Shown here in pieces: positions 51,716 to 62,881 of a DNA stretch of 64,000 bases. Within the stretch, counting starts at the first letter, position 1. Every line of letters starts with the position of its first letter. The stretch is from Embiotoca jacksoni. Taxonomy: Eukaryota; Chordata; Actinopteri; Embiotocidae. The notes under the pieces were generated by a model. It was not told the DNA's origin. It saw only the letters and a program-made list of their open reading frames with translations, and ran no database searches. The position numbers and the translations under genes are program-made. The stretch is from positions 20,063,501-20,127,500 of the forward strand of contig JAKOON010000006.1 of assembly GCA_022577435.1 (NCBI GenBank), written 5' to 3'.

Positions 51716-54700
51716 GCCACAACAATTAATGTTACCCTCAGGATTTGGTTTGTGACCGATACTGACAAAACCAAAGGTTTTCTTGCCACCTATATTTTGT
51801 GTTATCACGCTAAAACTATGAGGCGAGACATAATTACCAAAAATCGAAATTGGAAAAGTATCATTATGATAGCACAGTCATTGTAATCATATTAGCATGA
51901 TGACACTTGCATTTAGAAGAATAGTAGACACCTTCCCCAAAACATCAGTTTTAGATGATGTCTATCCTTTGTGTAAACTGCACCTAAAATGATTCATCTT
52001 GGAATGTCAAACAAATTGCAGCCTTTTTAAGTTGAATATATCATAATGTACACCCTACTGTATTTCATTGCAAATGCCACAACTCACTTTCTTATATAAA
52101 GATAATTTCTCTTCTTTAGAATTGTGCATAATTGGGTAGCATAATAGTTATCAGAAACCTGTTCCTTTACAGCTGTCACATGGCTGTCTTATTATGTCTT
52201 ATATATTTGAAAGCCCAACACTGGATATACCTGCCCTTTGAAACATCTAAGATTTTCCTTTGTGGTAAAAGTCATATTTCTTATAAACCAGTCATATCCA
52301 GATTATGGCATAGAACCACATGATTAAAGCTTTAGTTGACAGTGATCTGTTTTTTTTTTTTTTTATCTCAACCTTGAGTCTTGTTTAGCCTGGAGCTTTC
52401 ACATTTGTGTCATATTTTTGACAAAATCTTTGATGGCCTGTGCTCACATGGTGTGGGGATACATTTGTCATATTTTCAGATTTTTATTTTGTAGAGTTTT
52501 ATCTGATCTGAAGTTTTTGGAACACGTCACCATTGGCAGTGAGAGGGATGATAATTTACTTTTTGCATGTTTAAGTACCTTCACTGAAAACAATGACATA
52601 TTAATATGCAAAGCAATTACATAAGAAACATTCTTTGGCAGAGACAAAATGGTATATCAGACTAAACTCATTCATAAACAATTGGGGATGCTAAGTTACA
52701 AATTTGCTTTCATTTAGCAGTATCTCAGCAAATAAACATCATATTCTTCAAATGTTTGTTGTGTATTGTTTCATATTTAAACTGTTATTGTTTATTTTTC
52801 CTTTGTGAATACATACTCCAGCTGCCTCTTTTGAACAATGCAATTCAATTTGGAAGTTACCAAAATATAAACCTGCAGTTACAATTCCAGTATAAACACT
52901 TTTCTTTCCAAAGCTGAAAAAGATGAAAATTAAGAGTGTCATGTCATTTAGAAGCCACATGTTCCTTCATTAATGCTTGTTCTTTCTTGCTATTAACAGA
53001 TGAGATTGTATGTCAGGTGTTAATTGTGTGTAATGACCCCACAAATTATAATAATTAATTGCAATATTTGGAATGCATTTGCATAATATTAGAAGACTGA
53101 ACAAACCGCCCCCCTCCAAAAAAAAAAAAAAATAATAATAATTTCAGTCCAAATCACGTTGTGTATACTTATTTATTCATTTTTGTGATGCCAGTTTAAA
53201 CACATTTGTTTCACTACTGACTGAAATTAGCAGCACATACATTTTGATTCATGCAAGTTACAACAAAACACTTTTTAGTTGGTGTATTCTTTATTGGCCT
53301 GTTTAATGTTTATGCTTGTATTGTATTTTTTCCGTAGCAATGTTCACACAGTAACCCCCAATGAGAAAATTAAAACACGTTTTTAGAAGGTCTTTTTTTT
53401 AGATCCATTTCCGCGGCACTTCAAACCGGGGTTGTTTGTATCCTCTTTGCTTTAACTATCCCTGCTCAATGCCTGTGACTATATTCTTAGAGACATGACA
53501 TTTCTAGAAAACACGGACAGCAGCTTGGCTTAAAATAAACTCTATAAATTGGACCCACTATGCGCTGCTCACCTCCCAGTTCTCCAAGGGTTAGGGTCAC
53601 TTAATGGCAGTGACATACTGAGCACGCTAACTAGGTTGTGTATATTTACACTCCACCTAATAGCTTTCTTGTATCCGTCAATCCTTTAACCCAGGAAGTA
53701 AAAGGGTGATGTATTTTACAGAGCTTCCTGTGTCCTTCAGCTCTGCAGACAGATAGTGAGACTGCAGACAGATTGTGTTAGGACCAGCCTACAGAGCGCT
53801 ACAGCTGCTTCACTGTCTATTTTTACCAGCGATAGATCCTAGTGGTCTGGTACTGTCACACACTCACATCTAGACTAATGGAGCACACACTGAGAACCGC
53901 ACTGATTATACTTCACCTACACAGAATGAAACAGCAGTTCACATACTAAACAAAGGCTACTATATATAATTGGAAACATGCTAACACAGAAAAACACATA
54001 TACTGTACATTTGATGCACTTCTGCATTTGCCCAAACCAAAACTTAAAACCATGACATTCAGACCGATTCAAGTGTGCAGATTTGCAGGATCACACTGAC
54101 AGGGAAGGAGATGTTCATCATCTCAGTTTGTGATAATAGTGTGTCATCAGCCTTTCATTCATCATGCTGAGAAAACACTTGATCTGAATGACAACTGCAA
54201 CATATAATCTATCCAAAAATCGTCATATTGTGTAGCATCCATGAGTAATGAATGATCTAGCTGTTCTGTTGACATCATGTTTTGTGGAATGCCTCGAGGG
54301 ACATAGGCATCATTGTTGTTTAGATTTTTAATAGTATTTCTTCAATTCTGTTAGTCACACAAACAAATCATTCATCTGCACATCATTTTGAAACCTAGAT
54401 AAACCGAACCTAAAAATCTAAAAGTTTGGATATCTTTGACAACATATTCCATAAAGGGACAAAGCAGTAGCTGTCATTGTTTAAAAGGTTCCATACCTAA
54501 AAACGCAAATCACATGTCTCACCATCTCACTAACTTCATTATACCCAAAGTTTACAGCACATGGAGACAGAAAAGTATAAAATAAGAACAGTAGTTTGGT
54601 TTGCAATGTGTGGACCAAAACTGAAAAAAAAAAAAAAAAAAAGATTTGTTGTTGTATCGAGCTTTATTACTGCCACCCAGATTGGAGGGTGAAATCAAAA

Positions 54701-56731
54701 AGAGTTATTGACACCAAGTCACCCTGCACCAAGCCACGCTTAAATGGGTTCTTTCTCTTTAGTGATGGTCACCAAGAACTCAGGAAAATCATACAAAAAT
54801 GTAGTAATTAAATATATGCATTGGTTGGGATTGTAACTGGAAGCCAATCATTGCAAAACAGTATTTAAACATGGGTTTTGGTTCATCTAGGATTGACTAT
54901 ATGCTGTATAATGCAAACATTTTGATGTTTCAGGGTGAATACAAAGGTTCTCACCAGCCTAATAGAATTCAAATAGGGGACACTGTTTAAATATAAGTAA
55001 AGCGGTTGCATGTCAATAAAATCAAAATGTATCATCAATCACCTGCAACTATCGCTTGGTTTATTTTTGGTTGTCTGTGACCATCATGTCAAATTATTGG
55101 CTGTATTTGACAAACCCTGAGAGCAGGGAACCCATTGGTTATGGTGACTCTCATGACCTTTGCTCCAGTACTGCCCTCAGCCAAACTTTCAAATTTCCAA
55201 ATGACTTCCCCTCTTGAGACCTGAATCGTGAACTCAGAAAATTTGCCGCACACATCATACTCCCAACAGAAGCAAACCAATAGATTTTTCGACAACCCTT
55301 ATGAACTTCCCTCAGTTCTGGATTTCACAGTGTATGAGGTTTTCTCAGAAACTGATGTTTAAATATTCCGTCCTGAGCGCTTTCTTGTTATTGGAAACTA
55401 CCATATGCCTTTGATAGTTTTCCATGGGGATGTAGTGGTCTGGCGCTGCTTTGGTATCGCTGCTGACACTGGCCTTACGAGTAAAGTTATCAGGTACAAA
55501 ATAGCTGGATGGTTGCATCCACAGTTTTCTGTTTAATTTAGTAAATTGTTGTATGTGCCTTTGGACAATTATGCATTTTGAATCCACTGTATTGAAGTTA
55601 TATACACCTATTTGTACCTAAACTGTCACATACCCTAACTAAACTATGAATTCTCCAAGAATACGCGTAGGACCTTTGTTGAAAATACAGATGCCAGTGA
55701 AAGAGGCCAACACATTTTTTTTTTTTTTTTTTACCTATTTCTGTATCCATTGACGTACAGAATAACCACAAGTAAAAGAAGAAGAATTATCAGACAAGGT
55801 ACAATATTATTTGTAGTGTCTGATGAAGATTTGTGTGGTCAAATCCACAATCCTCTCTTTACGTTTATTAAGTGGCCCACTGGTTTGGACCAGACTGAAA
55901 TGCCTCAACAGCTTTTTCCTTGATTGCTATCACATTTTGTAGACAGAAGATGAGGCCTTCTGATTAGTGTTCTTTGGTATTTACCTGTTTTTTTTAGTTT
56001 TTTTGTGGAATAACCGTGACATTTGGTACAGACGTTCATTCCATAATGATGAGTTATAATAACTTTGGAAATTCCTTGGATTAGTTTGTTTTACACCATT
56101 CATCAGATGTATATATTTTTTTCAATAGGTTTATGATAATGTACGAAAAACTGAGTGACATTCAGCCTCAGTTGTGCTTTGTTTTAGATGCTAAATAACA
56201 AATGGTAAGATGGTGGTCAGGGTAAATACACTATTTAATCATGTTAGAATCACCCTTGTACTTTCTACTTTATGTTTACAGATTTTTCAGAGAATTTGGG
56301 ATTAAAACACTGTATGAAACCCACAAAGCTTTGATTCCAGCCCATTCCCTCTTTATTTTATCTTCATGGCTAATGCCTCTGTCATTTTTTTCTCTCTGTC
56401 GAATCCAGTCGTTCACAGTCTCTCCCTCTTGCCCTGCTCCACTTTAATTATTTATTTTTTCTTCCAGCTTTAATGGACACAGTAAGTCGAGAATAATGCG
56501 CGTTTGACCAGTCAGTGTTCTGTCATAATGTCAAAACAGTCAGATAACTTTGCACACACAGGGTTCTTCATTTTTGGTTGGAAACTGAGTTTGAAGCAGG
56601 TGTTGCAAGGCACTGAACACTTGGTGTGTCCCAGTGGAGCTGCTGGTTTTGCCTGGTTGTTGCTGTGCTGGATATGTTCATCAGGAATAATACAAAAAAA
56701 TAAAAAAAATGTCTTCAATAAATCAAAGTTG

Positions 56732-56733
<2 letters not shown>
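51716..56733. other. Long AT-rich non-coding stretch
   Basis: These 5 kb hold poly-A/T runs (52351-52364, 54624-54642, 55715-55732) and a small imperfect repeat of CTGCAGACAGAT at about 53744 and 53763. No gene, RNA or classifiable transposon was seen. Confidence 0.5.

Positions 56734-56808
<75 letters not shown>
56734..56808 (+). repeat. (AC)n microsatellite
   Basis: An uninterrupted run of about 37 AC units. Confidence 0.98.
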
Positions 56809-56810
<2 letters not shown>

Positions 56811-58786
56811 TGCTCATGTCCATGTACCCGTCCCAGCCAAAAAGAGGACACAAATAGGCTAAAATGCTGCTGCTGAAAAGTTGAACAAGTGGCTGAATAA
56901 TTCACCAGGCTCTCAAGCAGTCATCCCGTTTTCCACAGTTCTCTGTTATTGTGGAAGTATTACTGTTTGCCCCGTGCTCCACTCTGAGCAGGCTGGTGCT
57001 TGAGTCAGCGTCGTGCTTTGTTTACCATGTCACTACACACAGTAAATTGTGTGTCACTACACCCCAATTTGTCACTTTTTTCTCTCCCCTCAATACAGTT
57101 TTTTTTTGCCCCTTCTGGTCTCTTCGGTCTTACTCTCAATCTTTCCTCTTTTGCTCTTTTCCTGAAATATTTTATTATTAATTCTAAATTTCCCTCGTCC
57201 TCCCTGTAGCTTTTAAGTACTTCAGTCTTCCCTTTTTGTGTCTGCAGGGCAGTCAGAGTGCACCACTGTCTTGTATAATGTCTGGCAAAAATAATAAAGG
57301 CTACCTGCTGGACCTGAATGAGTCTTTTAATTACAGAAGCTATAAAGAGAGCAGGATGTGAACTGTAAACATCCATTTGCTGTCCTTTGTTTGCTGTCCC
57401 CCACAATGAGTTTCCCCCTCTTGCTTTAGGTTTTGTTGGATCAAACATCCAGAGTCTGTTTGACACTAAGGACACATGCGGTATATGCCTCCAGCACCAA
57501 CAACAGCGGTTTGTTTGGAATTAGAGAAGAAGCAGCATGAAGCTGACTCTTGAAGTTTCAGTATCTAAAACAACACCCTCAATAGATTTTAGGTCAGAGT
57601 TATGACCAAACTCCTAGACTGACTGATCTCAACAAATTGCAAAGATCGCACACCCGTGTTGTTGTTGTCCAGGCAGTCTTTACTTTGGACCCAACGTTCA
57701 CTGGGCTGTTTGAGGGTAAAACTTTTAGGTTTGTAGGATTCAGAAAAGAATCAGATTTTGGTTTGGTCAAAGGTTGGCGTTAGACATTTAGTTACGGTAA
57801 GTAGATGCATTATGTCAATGAATGTCTTCCTAGAAGATGTCTATGTTGCTACGTTAGTGAGAACCAATTCAAATTTTAGACTTGGAGGTGATGACATTTT
57901 TGGAAAGAGAGAGTGTTTCGGCTTGTCCTCACTTACTTTGGGACAAGACCCTCCATGGGCTGTTAACATTTTTTTGGTACAAACCTCTGTGTGGGCTTCT
58001 TTTTATTTCTAGTCGGGACTTTAATTGGCCATCGGACTTCATCTGGCCATTGATAATTGATCAGTAGATGAACCGTTGCTCAGTGCTTCACTCAATTGAC
58101 GCTGCATCGCTATGTAACTCATATCCATCTCCATATACTGTATTTCTTCAAGGAGTTCCAAACAGAACTTTTTGACAGCTGTAGTCATCTTTGCATGTTT
58201 CTCCGTTTCGCACTGTGGCACATAATCTCACTGCATTACACAGTTTTACCTGGCAAAGCTGGGTATCCTGGTGTTCTACATCTCCATATTTTGTTTTATG
58301 AGGGTTGGCAGACAGCATTTAGATGCAATATGGCTACCTTCTGAAGGAAGTGATGCATTACAACCAAGAGCTGATACAAACTGAGGAAATAAGGAAGAAT
58401 GATACTTGCATATACTATTTGATTGTTTTAATATTTGAATGACTATTCGAATATTTGAAAATGATGTCTCATCCTGAGTGCAGGACGGTGTTGAGTAGCA
58501 GCTATATATATGCTTAGTGTCAAACAGAAAGACTTGGCTCAGTCAGATGTGGGTAAAGGTTAGGACACCGGTGAAGCCGATGTGGTTAGGTATGAGGAAT
58601 GAGTGAATAACAACATTTCTGGAAATTGTTAGACACTGGGTGACTAAGGACTGCTGGTTTATAAGCCTTTATAAGCAGATAACAACATTTGTTTAATTTT
58701 TGGTTTGTATTCCCCATCGATCTCGAATTGTTCTAAATTTTGGTTTTGCTACTGGATTCTAATATGTTTCTTTGGATACTGGATAT
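56809..58786. other. Non-coding stretch
   Basis: The 156-codon reverse-strand frame at 57005-57475 is antisense to a pyrimidine-rich tract and Lys/Arg/Glu-rich, with no domain I know. Nothing else was recognised. Confidence 0.5.
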
Positions 58787-59047
58787 ATTCAATTCAATTC
58801 AATTTTATTTATGTAGCACCAAATCACAACACAGGTTATTTAATGTCACTTAACACATCAAAGTCCTGACAGCAAGACTTTACAATATTATACAGAGAAA
58901 CCCAACAATTCAACAATTCCCACATAAGCTAGGAGGGAAAAAAAAAAATCCTCTTTAAGAGCGAAAAACCTCCAACAGAGGGAAGGAAAAACTCCCTCTT
59001 AACAGGAAGAAATCTCCAACAGAACTAGGCTTAGGGGTGGGCGGCCA
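58787..59047 (-). mobile_element. LINE-type 3' tail fragment (antisense copy)
   Basis: On the plus strand it opens with (AATTC)n, then TTTTATTTATGTAGCACCAA, then ATCACAAC, and continues through TACAGAGAAACCCAACAATT, then GGAAGGAAAAACTCCCTCTT, then AACAGGAAGAAA, then CTCCAACAGAACTAGGCTTA and GGCGGCCATC. This is the reverse complement of the family seen at 4436-4655. The short (AATTC)n repeat is the usual pentamer tail of the 3' end. Only the tail remains. Confidence 0.7.
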
Positions 59048-59819
59048 TCTATAAATATTGGATTTTTTTTTATTTATTTTTTTTTTTTTTAAGTCTTTAC
59101 GTTTTGTTTACATTGTTTTTAAGTTCATGTACGTAATAAATATGAGCACACAGAATTCTAGCATACTATTAAATAGGAAACGATATCTGGTTATGTGGGA
59201 AAGTTACTGCCAACACCTGACCTGCTTAATATCAATGCTGATATCAGATTAGCGTATAAGATCTGCACACTTATAATAACTGACTAATGCTACTGCAGTA
59301 ATATAGTTGATAGTTGAAAAGATGTGCTATTACTCTTTATGAGACAACTATATCATGCGAGTGCTGGCACACTTGTTAAGGAGTAATAATGGATCACTTG
59401 TCCCAGATTCTTAGTGTACCAGGTGTTTTTTGTTTTTTTTGGGGGGAAAGAGAGTAGATACAGTATATGTGTGTTGCAGTGAGTTTACTGTGTGCTAGTT
59501 ATGGTAGCCTGACCTTATAAGCAAACCTAACAAGGTTATGAATAATTTTCTTAGCATGAAATAGACCTTCACATGTTTGTGTGTGTGTTTGCAGGGTTAT
59601 AATTGAGGACATGCAGGGCAGTGTGTGTGCACTGCTTGATCTATTATATGAGAGAGGGTAAAGGGCGATAAGGAGAGTAACAGCATGACAGCATGTGTTT
59701 CGTGTGCAATGGCGAATGAGGTTCCTGTTTGTGTGTGTCTGTGTAATTGTCAGTGTGCGTCCACTGGTCTGGTGTAAAGGTGTAGTGTATCTCCTGAACC
59801 GAGCATCTCTGTATGTATA
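59048..59819. other. Non-coding stretch
   Basis: Poly-T runs lie at 59063-59090. Several short GTGTGTG words are present but no long array. No gene was recognised. Confidence 0.5.
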
Positions 59820-59985
59820 GTGGTGTGAAATGTACGCAAAGTTACTGAGTAGTTACTTCTTAAACAATTTACTGAAAAATATAAAAGTAATTAGTTACTT
59901 GGGAGATAACTTTTGGGTTTCTGTAAAATATTTGTTTTACTTCTCTTATTAATCCCCACATAGCTATAATATTAGCTATAATATT

Positions 59986-60369
59986 TTACTGTTTCTTGCC
60001 ACCCCAATAGGTGCGCAGTGGGCTCGCATTTGTCTCCACATTGCCGAGCGTCTCTTGCCCGGTCCACTTTTGGGGGTGTGCGGCAGGTGGTTTCCCTTGC
60101 AACAAGTGCATCCCCATTAAAAACGTCCCTGTAGGTTGGACCTCGCTCCCACCTTCACATGTAGGCGATGCACTCTCGGCAGCACTGCTCCGAGGGTTGA
60201 TGGACTTGACGCTGGGGTGTGCTTGGAGGCCGGTGTTAGGTCCCCGTCTGGTGACACCTGGTCCTGCCCCTCCACTCAGAATCTTAACCTCACCGTTGTA
60301 CAAGGCCTTCAGCCTGCTCATCCTCTGTGTGACTCTGGGGAGCCGGAGAAACTCTCCTTCCCCCTCCAC
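59986..60369 (-). CDS. Unrecognised coding-like open frame inside a DNA element
   Basis: A 127-codon frame starts ATG at 60369 and ends TAA at 59986 on the minus strand. The peptide begins MEGEGEFLRLPRVTQRMSRL and contains ALYNGEVKILSGGAGPGVTR and TGLQAHPSVKSIN. It has no signal peptide or membrane segment. I do not recognise the family. Part of it (TGLQAHPSVK) is matched by a diverged copy at 30811-31130 (TGLHVHPNIK), which suggests selection or a shared coding ancestor, though two copies of any repeat would also look alike. It may be a captured host exon, a piece of an autonomous element's gene, or a non-coding repeat open by chance. Confidence 0.25.
   Translation of the reverse strand: MEGEGEFLRLPRVTQRMSRLKALYNGEVKILSGGAGPGVTRRGPNTGLQAHPSVKSINPRSSAAESASPTCEGGSEVQPTGTFLMGMHLLQGKPPAAHPQKWTGQETLGNVETNASPLRTYWGGKKQ
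60150..60290. repeat. Unclassified GC-rich dispersed repeat, copy 2
   Basis: Ordered words shared with 30811-30925 on the plus strand: GCGATGCACTC (60165-60175), TTGACG, TGGGGTG, TTGGAGGCCGGTG (about 60222), CCTGGTCC. It lies inside the TAACGC-ended element, whereas copy 1 does not appear to, so the repeat can exist independently. Confidence 0.5.
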
Positions 60370-60585
60370 AGTCAGGCAGGCAGGAAGCCGGAAGGAATAG
60401 GCTGCATGTCAGCTGTAGTCTGCAGTTGACTGTTGGACAAAAGTAACATGCTAGCAGTTCGGTTAAAGTTCAGGAATTGCAGTTTTGTTATTTCATTCAA
60501 AAGACTAATGACTTACATTACAGCTCAACAGTGGAATTAATAAAGTAAGGTGCTGCTTTTTAACGCATTACTTCCAACATTGTGT

Positions 60586-60931
60586 GTATGAGGGAGACAG
60601 TAAAGAACATAATGAAGAAGAAGAAATGCAGAGACGGTTTTGAAAGACACCATTCATTTCTGACCAAACCCTTTCAACTGAACTGCAGAGCAACTGTAAG
60701 GATGGGAATATTTTACTGTAAAAACAGTATGTGGGTGGTGTTATGTGTGGTCTAATAACATTTTGATGCAGGAATTATGCTTGCATACTGAATCCTAACC
60801 ATTTTGATGGAGATGAAAAAAGTCCCCATTTTTATGAATGATTTATTTTTCCAATTTAGATAGCTGAGTAACTAAGGGTCAATCATTTTATTCAGTTCCC
60901 ATGAATCAATAACATTAACCATGCGTTTTCT
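60586..60931. other. AT-rich non-coding stretch
   Basis: No recognisable feature. Confidence 0.5.
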
Positions 60932-61333
60932 GGGGTGGCACAGCGGTGCAGTGTTTAGCATTGTCGACTCAGTGAAAAGGATCCAGGTTTGATTCCGGGC
61001 CTGGGCCTTTCTGTGTGGAGTTTGCATGTTCTCCCTGTGCCTGCGTGGGTTCTCTCCAGGTACTCTGGCTTCCTCTCTCCATCCAAAGACATGCATCTCA
61101 GGCTAATTGGTGATTCTACCAAAAAACAAATTGCCCTTAGGTGTGAATGAGACCATGAATGGTCTTTGTTTCCAGTCTGTTTCTGTCTGTCTCTATGTAT
61201 GCCCTGTGATGGACTGGCGACTTGTCCTGGTTGTACCCTGCCTTCGCCCAAAGTGAGCTGGGATAGACTTCAGCCATCCCGTGACCCTGTTCGGGATACA
61301 GCGGGTTTAGATAATGGACGGATTGATGGATAA
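60932..61333 (+). mobile_element. tRNA-derived SINE (mermaid-like), near full length
   Basis: The head contains an RNA polymerase III A box, TGGCACAGCGG (60936-60946), and a B box, GGTTTGATTCC (60986-60996), which differs from the ideal by one base. The body follows the familiar fish SINE order: GGCCTTTCTGTGTGGAGTTT, then GCATGTTCTCCCTGTG, then CGTGGGTTCTCTCC, then CCAAAGACATGCAT, then CTAATTGGTGA, then ATTGCCC, then AGGTGTGAATG, then CCTGTGATGGACTGGCGAC, then CCTGCCTTCGCCC, then GAGCTGGGATAGAC. It ends in the imperfect tail GGACGGATTGATGGAT. The two boxes 40 bases apart could still support transcription. The family name is from memory. It needs a partner LINE for movement. Confidence 0.88.
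60936..60996 (+). promoter_or_regulatory. SINE internal RNA polymerase III promoter (A and B boxes)
   Basis: The A box TGGCACAGCGG at 60936-60946 fits TRGYNNANNNG fully. The B box GGTTTGATTCC at 60986-60996 fits GGTTCGANTCC with one change. The spacing is in the tRNA range. Confidence 0.7.
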
Positions 61334-61350
61334 ATTAACTGTAGTTCCAC

Positions 61351-62580
61351 AACATCTTTGAGAAATTTCAGTCTGGTTTTAGAGCATTACATAGCACAGA
61401 AACTGCCCTCCTCAAGGTAACTATTGACCTCCTTTTAGCTAGCAGACAGGGGGGTGAGTGCAGTTTTAATTCTTTTAGACCTAAGTGCAGCTTTTGACAC
61501 CGTAGATCACACCATTTGAATCTATCGCCTCAAAACCTGGGTTGGCATCAAGGACGCTGCACTTAGCTGGTTTTATTCTTACCTTTTAGAAAGAACCTAC
61601 TCGGTCACCATAGGTAATTACTCGTCTTCCACGACACACATTACCTGTGGTGTACCACAAGGTTCAATTTTAGGTCCAATTTTATTTTCTATCTACATAC
61701 TTCCACTCGATCAAATCCTCCAACGACACGATGTATCTTTTCATTGCTATGCAGACGACACACAGATATACCTTCCGCTGAGCCCTGGTGACCCAAAGAG
61801 CCTGGATGCTGTCTTAGATCGTCTCTCTGACGTTAACTGTTGGATGGCACAAAACTTTCTTCAGCTCAACAACTCAAAATCAGAAGTCATATTGTTCAAT
61901 TCCCCAAACAATAACATCAGTCTCATTAAGAGTCGACTTGGTCCCGTCTGCTTATTTAAAACCTGTTGCCAGAAACTTGGGTGTAATGTTTGACTCTCAG
62001 TTAAGCTTTGAAACACAGATCAAAAAAATTGTCCAGTCCTGCTTCCTTCAATTAAGAACCATCTCCAGAATCAAACCCATACTGTCACACTCTGACCTGG
62101 AAAAATTAATTAATGCACTCTTTCTCTCGACTTGACTACTGCAACTCCCTCCTTTCTGGCATCAACCAAAAATCTATCTCCCGCCTCCAACTAGTCCAGA
62201 ATGCAGCAGCTCGGCTTCTTACTGGTTTTAACAGACGACATCACATTACTCCAGTTCTGGCCTCTCTCCACTGGCTCCCGGTTGGTTTTAGAATTGATTT
62301 TAAGATTTTGTTGATCACTTTTAAGGCCCGCCTGGGTCTGGCCCCGAGCTACATTATTGAAATGTTAGCCCCATATGAGCCAACTCGCAGCCTTCGATCC
62401 TCCGGTGGGGCCCTTCTGGCCGTTCCAAAGTCGAGACTTAAATCAAAGGGTGACCGTGCTTTTGCCATTGGGGCCCCTCGTCTTTAGAACGACCTACCTG
62501 AGGAGATAAGGCTTGCAGAATCATTAACTCCTTTTAAATCACTTCTTGAAACCCATTTTTATAGAATTGCTTTGAAGTGA
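61351..62580 (+). pseudogene. L2-type reverse transcriptase pseudogene
   Basis: Motifs in order: FEKFQSGFRALHSTETALLK (from 61360), LLDLSAAFDTVDH (catalytic Asp codon 61478-61480), GVPQGSILGP (61649-61678), YADDTQIYLP (61748 on, with the two catalytic Asp residues), LGVMFDSQLSFE, SRLDYCNSLLSG, LQLVQNAAARLLTGFNRR, HHITPVLASLHWLPV, DFKILLITFKA and the closing FKSLLETHFYRIALK before TGA at 62578-62580. Defects: a frameshift between STETAL and LLDLSAAFD near 61453, a stop after DHTI near 61517, frame changes near 61940 and 62120, and a TAG at 62485-62487 where relatives have Trp. The catalytic residues are intact but the gene is not. It resembles the reverse-strand LINE at 20879-22385 but has a different 3' tail, so it is another subfamily. 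Confidence 0.93.
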
Positions 62581-62849
62581 TGTCGTCCTTTTATGTCCTT
62601 TTATGCAGTTCTTTTGTTCCCCTGTTTTGTTTGTTTATTTTATTCATTTATTTATTTGTTTGTTTTCTATTCCATTTGCTCAGTTTGGTTATTTGTTTGG
62701 TTTTGTTGTATTCATTAGCTTAAAGCTTAGTCATTTTTTGCCTCCTGTTTTCTTAAATGTTTACCGGTATTGACGTTATGTATGACTATGCTTTGCTTCT
62801 CTGTAGAGCACTTTGTAAACTCTGTTTTTAACGGTGCTATATAAATAAA

Positions 62850-62880
<31 letters not shown>
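62850..62880 (+). repeat. (TTA)n microsatellite, LINE tail
   Basis: About ten ATT units directly after AATAAAG. This is the simple-repeat tail of the LINE rather than an independent microsatellite. Confidence 0.95.

Positions 62881-62881
<1 letters not shown>

Larger units (their letters stand above)
59820..60585. mobile_element. TAACGC-ended DNA element carrying a GC-rich insert
   Basis: The left part has AAAGTTACTGAGTAGTTACTT, then AAAAGTAATTAGTTACTT (59838-59901). The right part has TTTTTAACGCATTACTTCCAACATTGTG (60556-60583). I remember these as the two arms of an abundant fish DNA element whose ends resemble hAT (CAnTGTTGG). Between them, 60000-60425 is GC-rich and unlike the AT-rich arms. 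Exact ends and target duplication were not determined. Confidence 0.5.
61341..62880 (+). mobile_element. L2-type LINE, 5'-truncated, forward orientation
   Basis: The recognisable element begins a few bases after the SINE tail and ends at an (ATT)n repeat. It comprises the reverse transcriptase region (61351-62580), a T-rich 3' untranslated region, and the terminal words GAGCACTTTGTAAACTC, then GGTGCTATATAAATAAAGTTATT typical of L2 in fish. The endonuclease and the N-terminal half are missing. Confidence 0.92.

Noticed and set aside
57005..57475. 156-codon reverse-strand frame
   Set aside because: It is antisense to a C/T-rich tract and therefore rich in Lys, Arg and Glu. No domain or conservation clue.
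60936..60996. A genuine tRNA gene
   Set aside because: A and B boxes are present, but no acceptor or anticodon arms pair as in a tRNA, and the sequence continues directly into a SINE body.
62850..62880. An independent trinucleotide microsatellite
   Set aside because: Its position directly after the LINE's terminal AATAAAG shows that it is the element's own simple-repeat tail.
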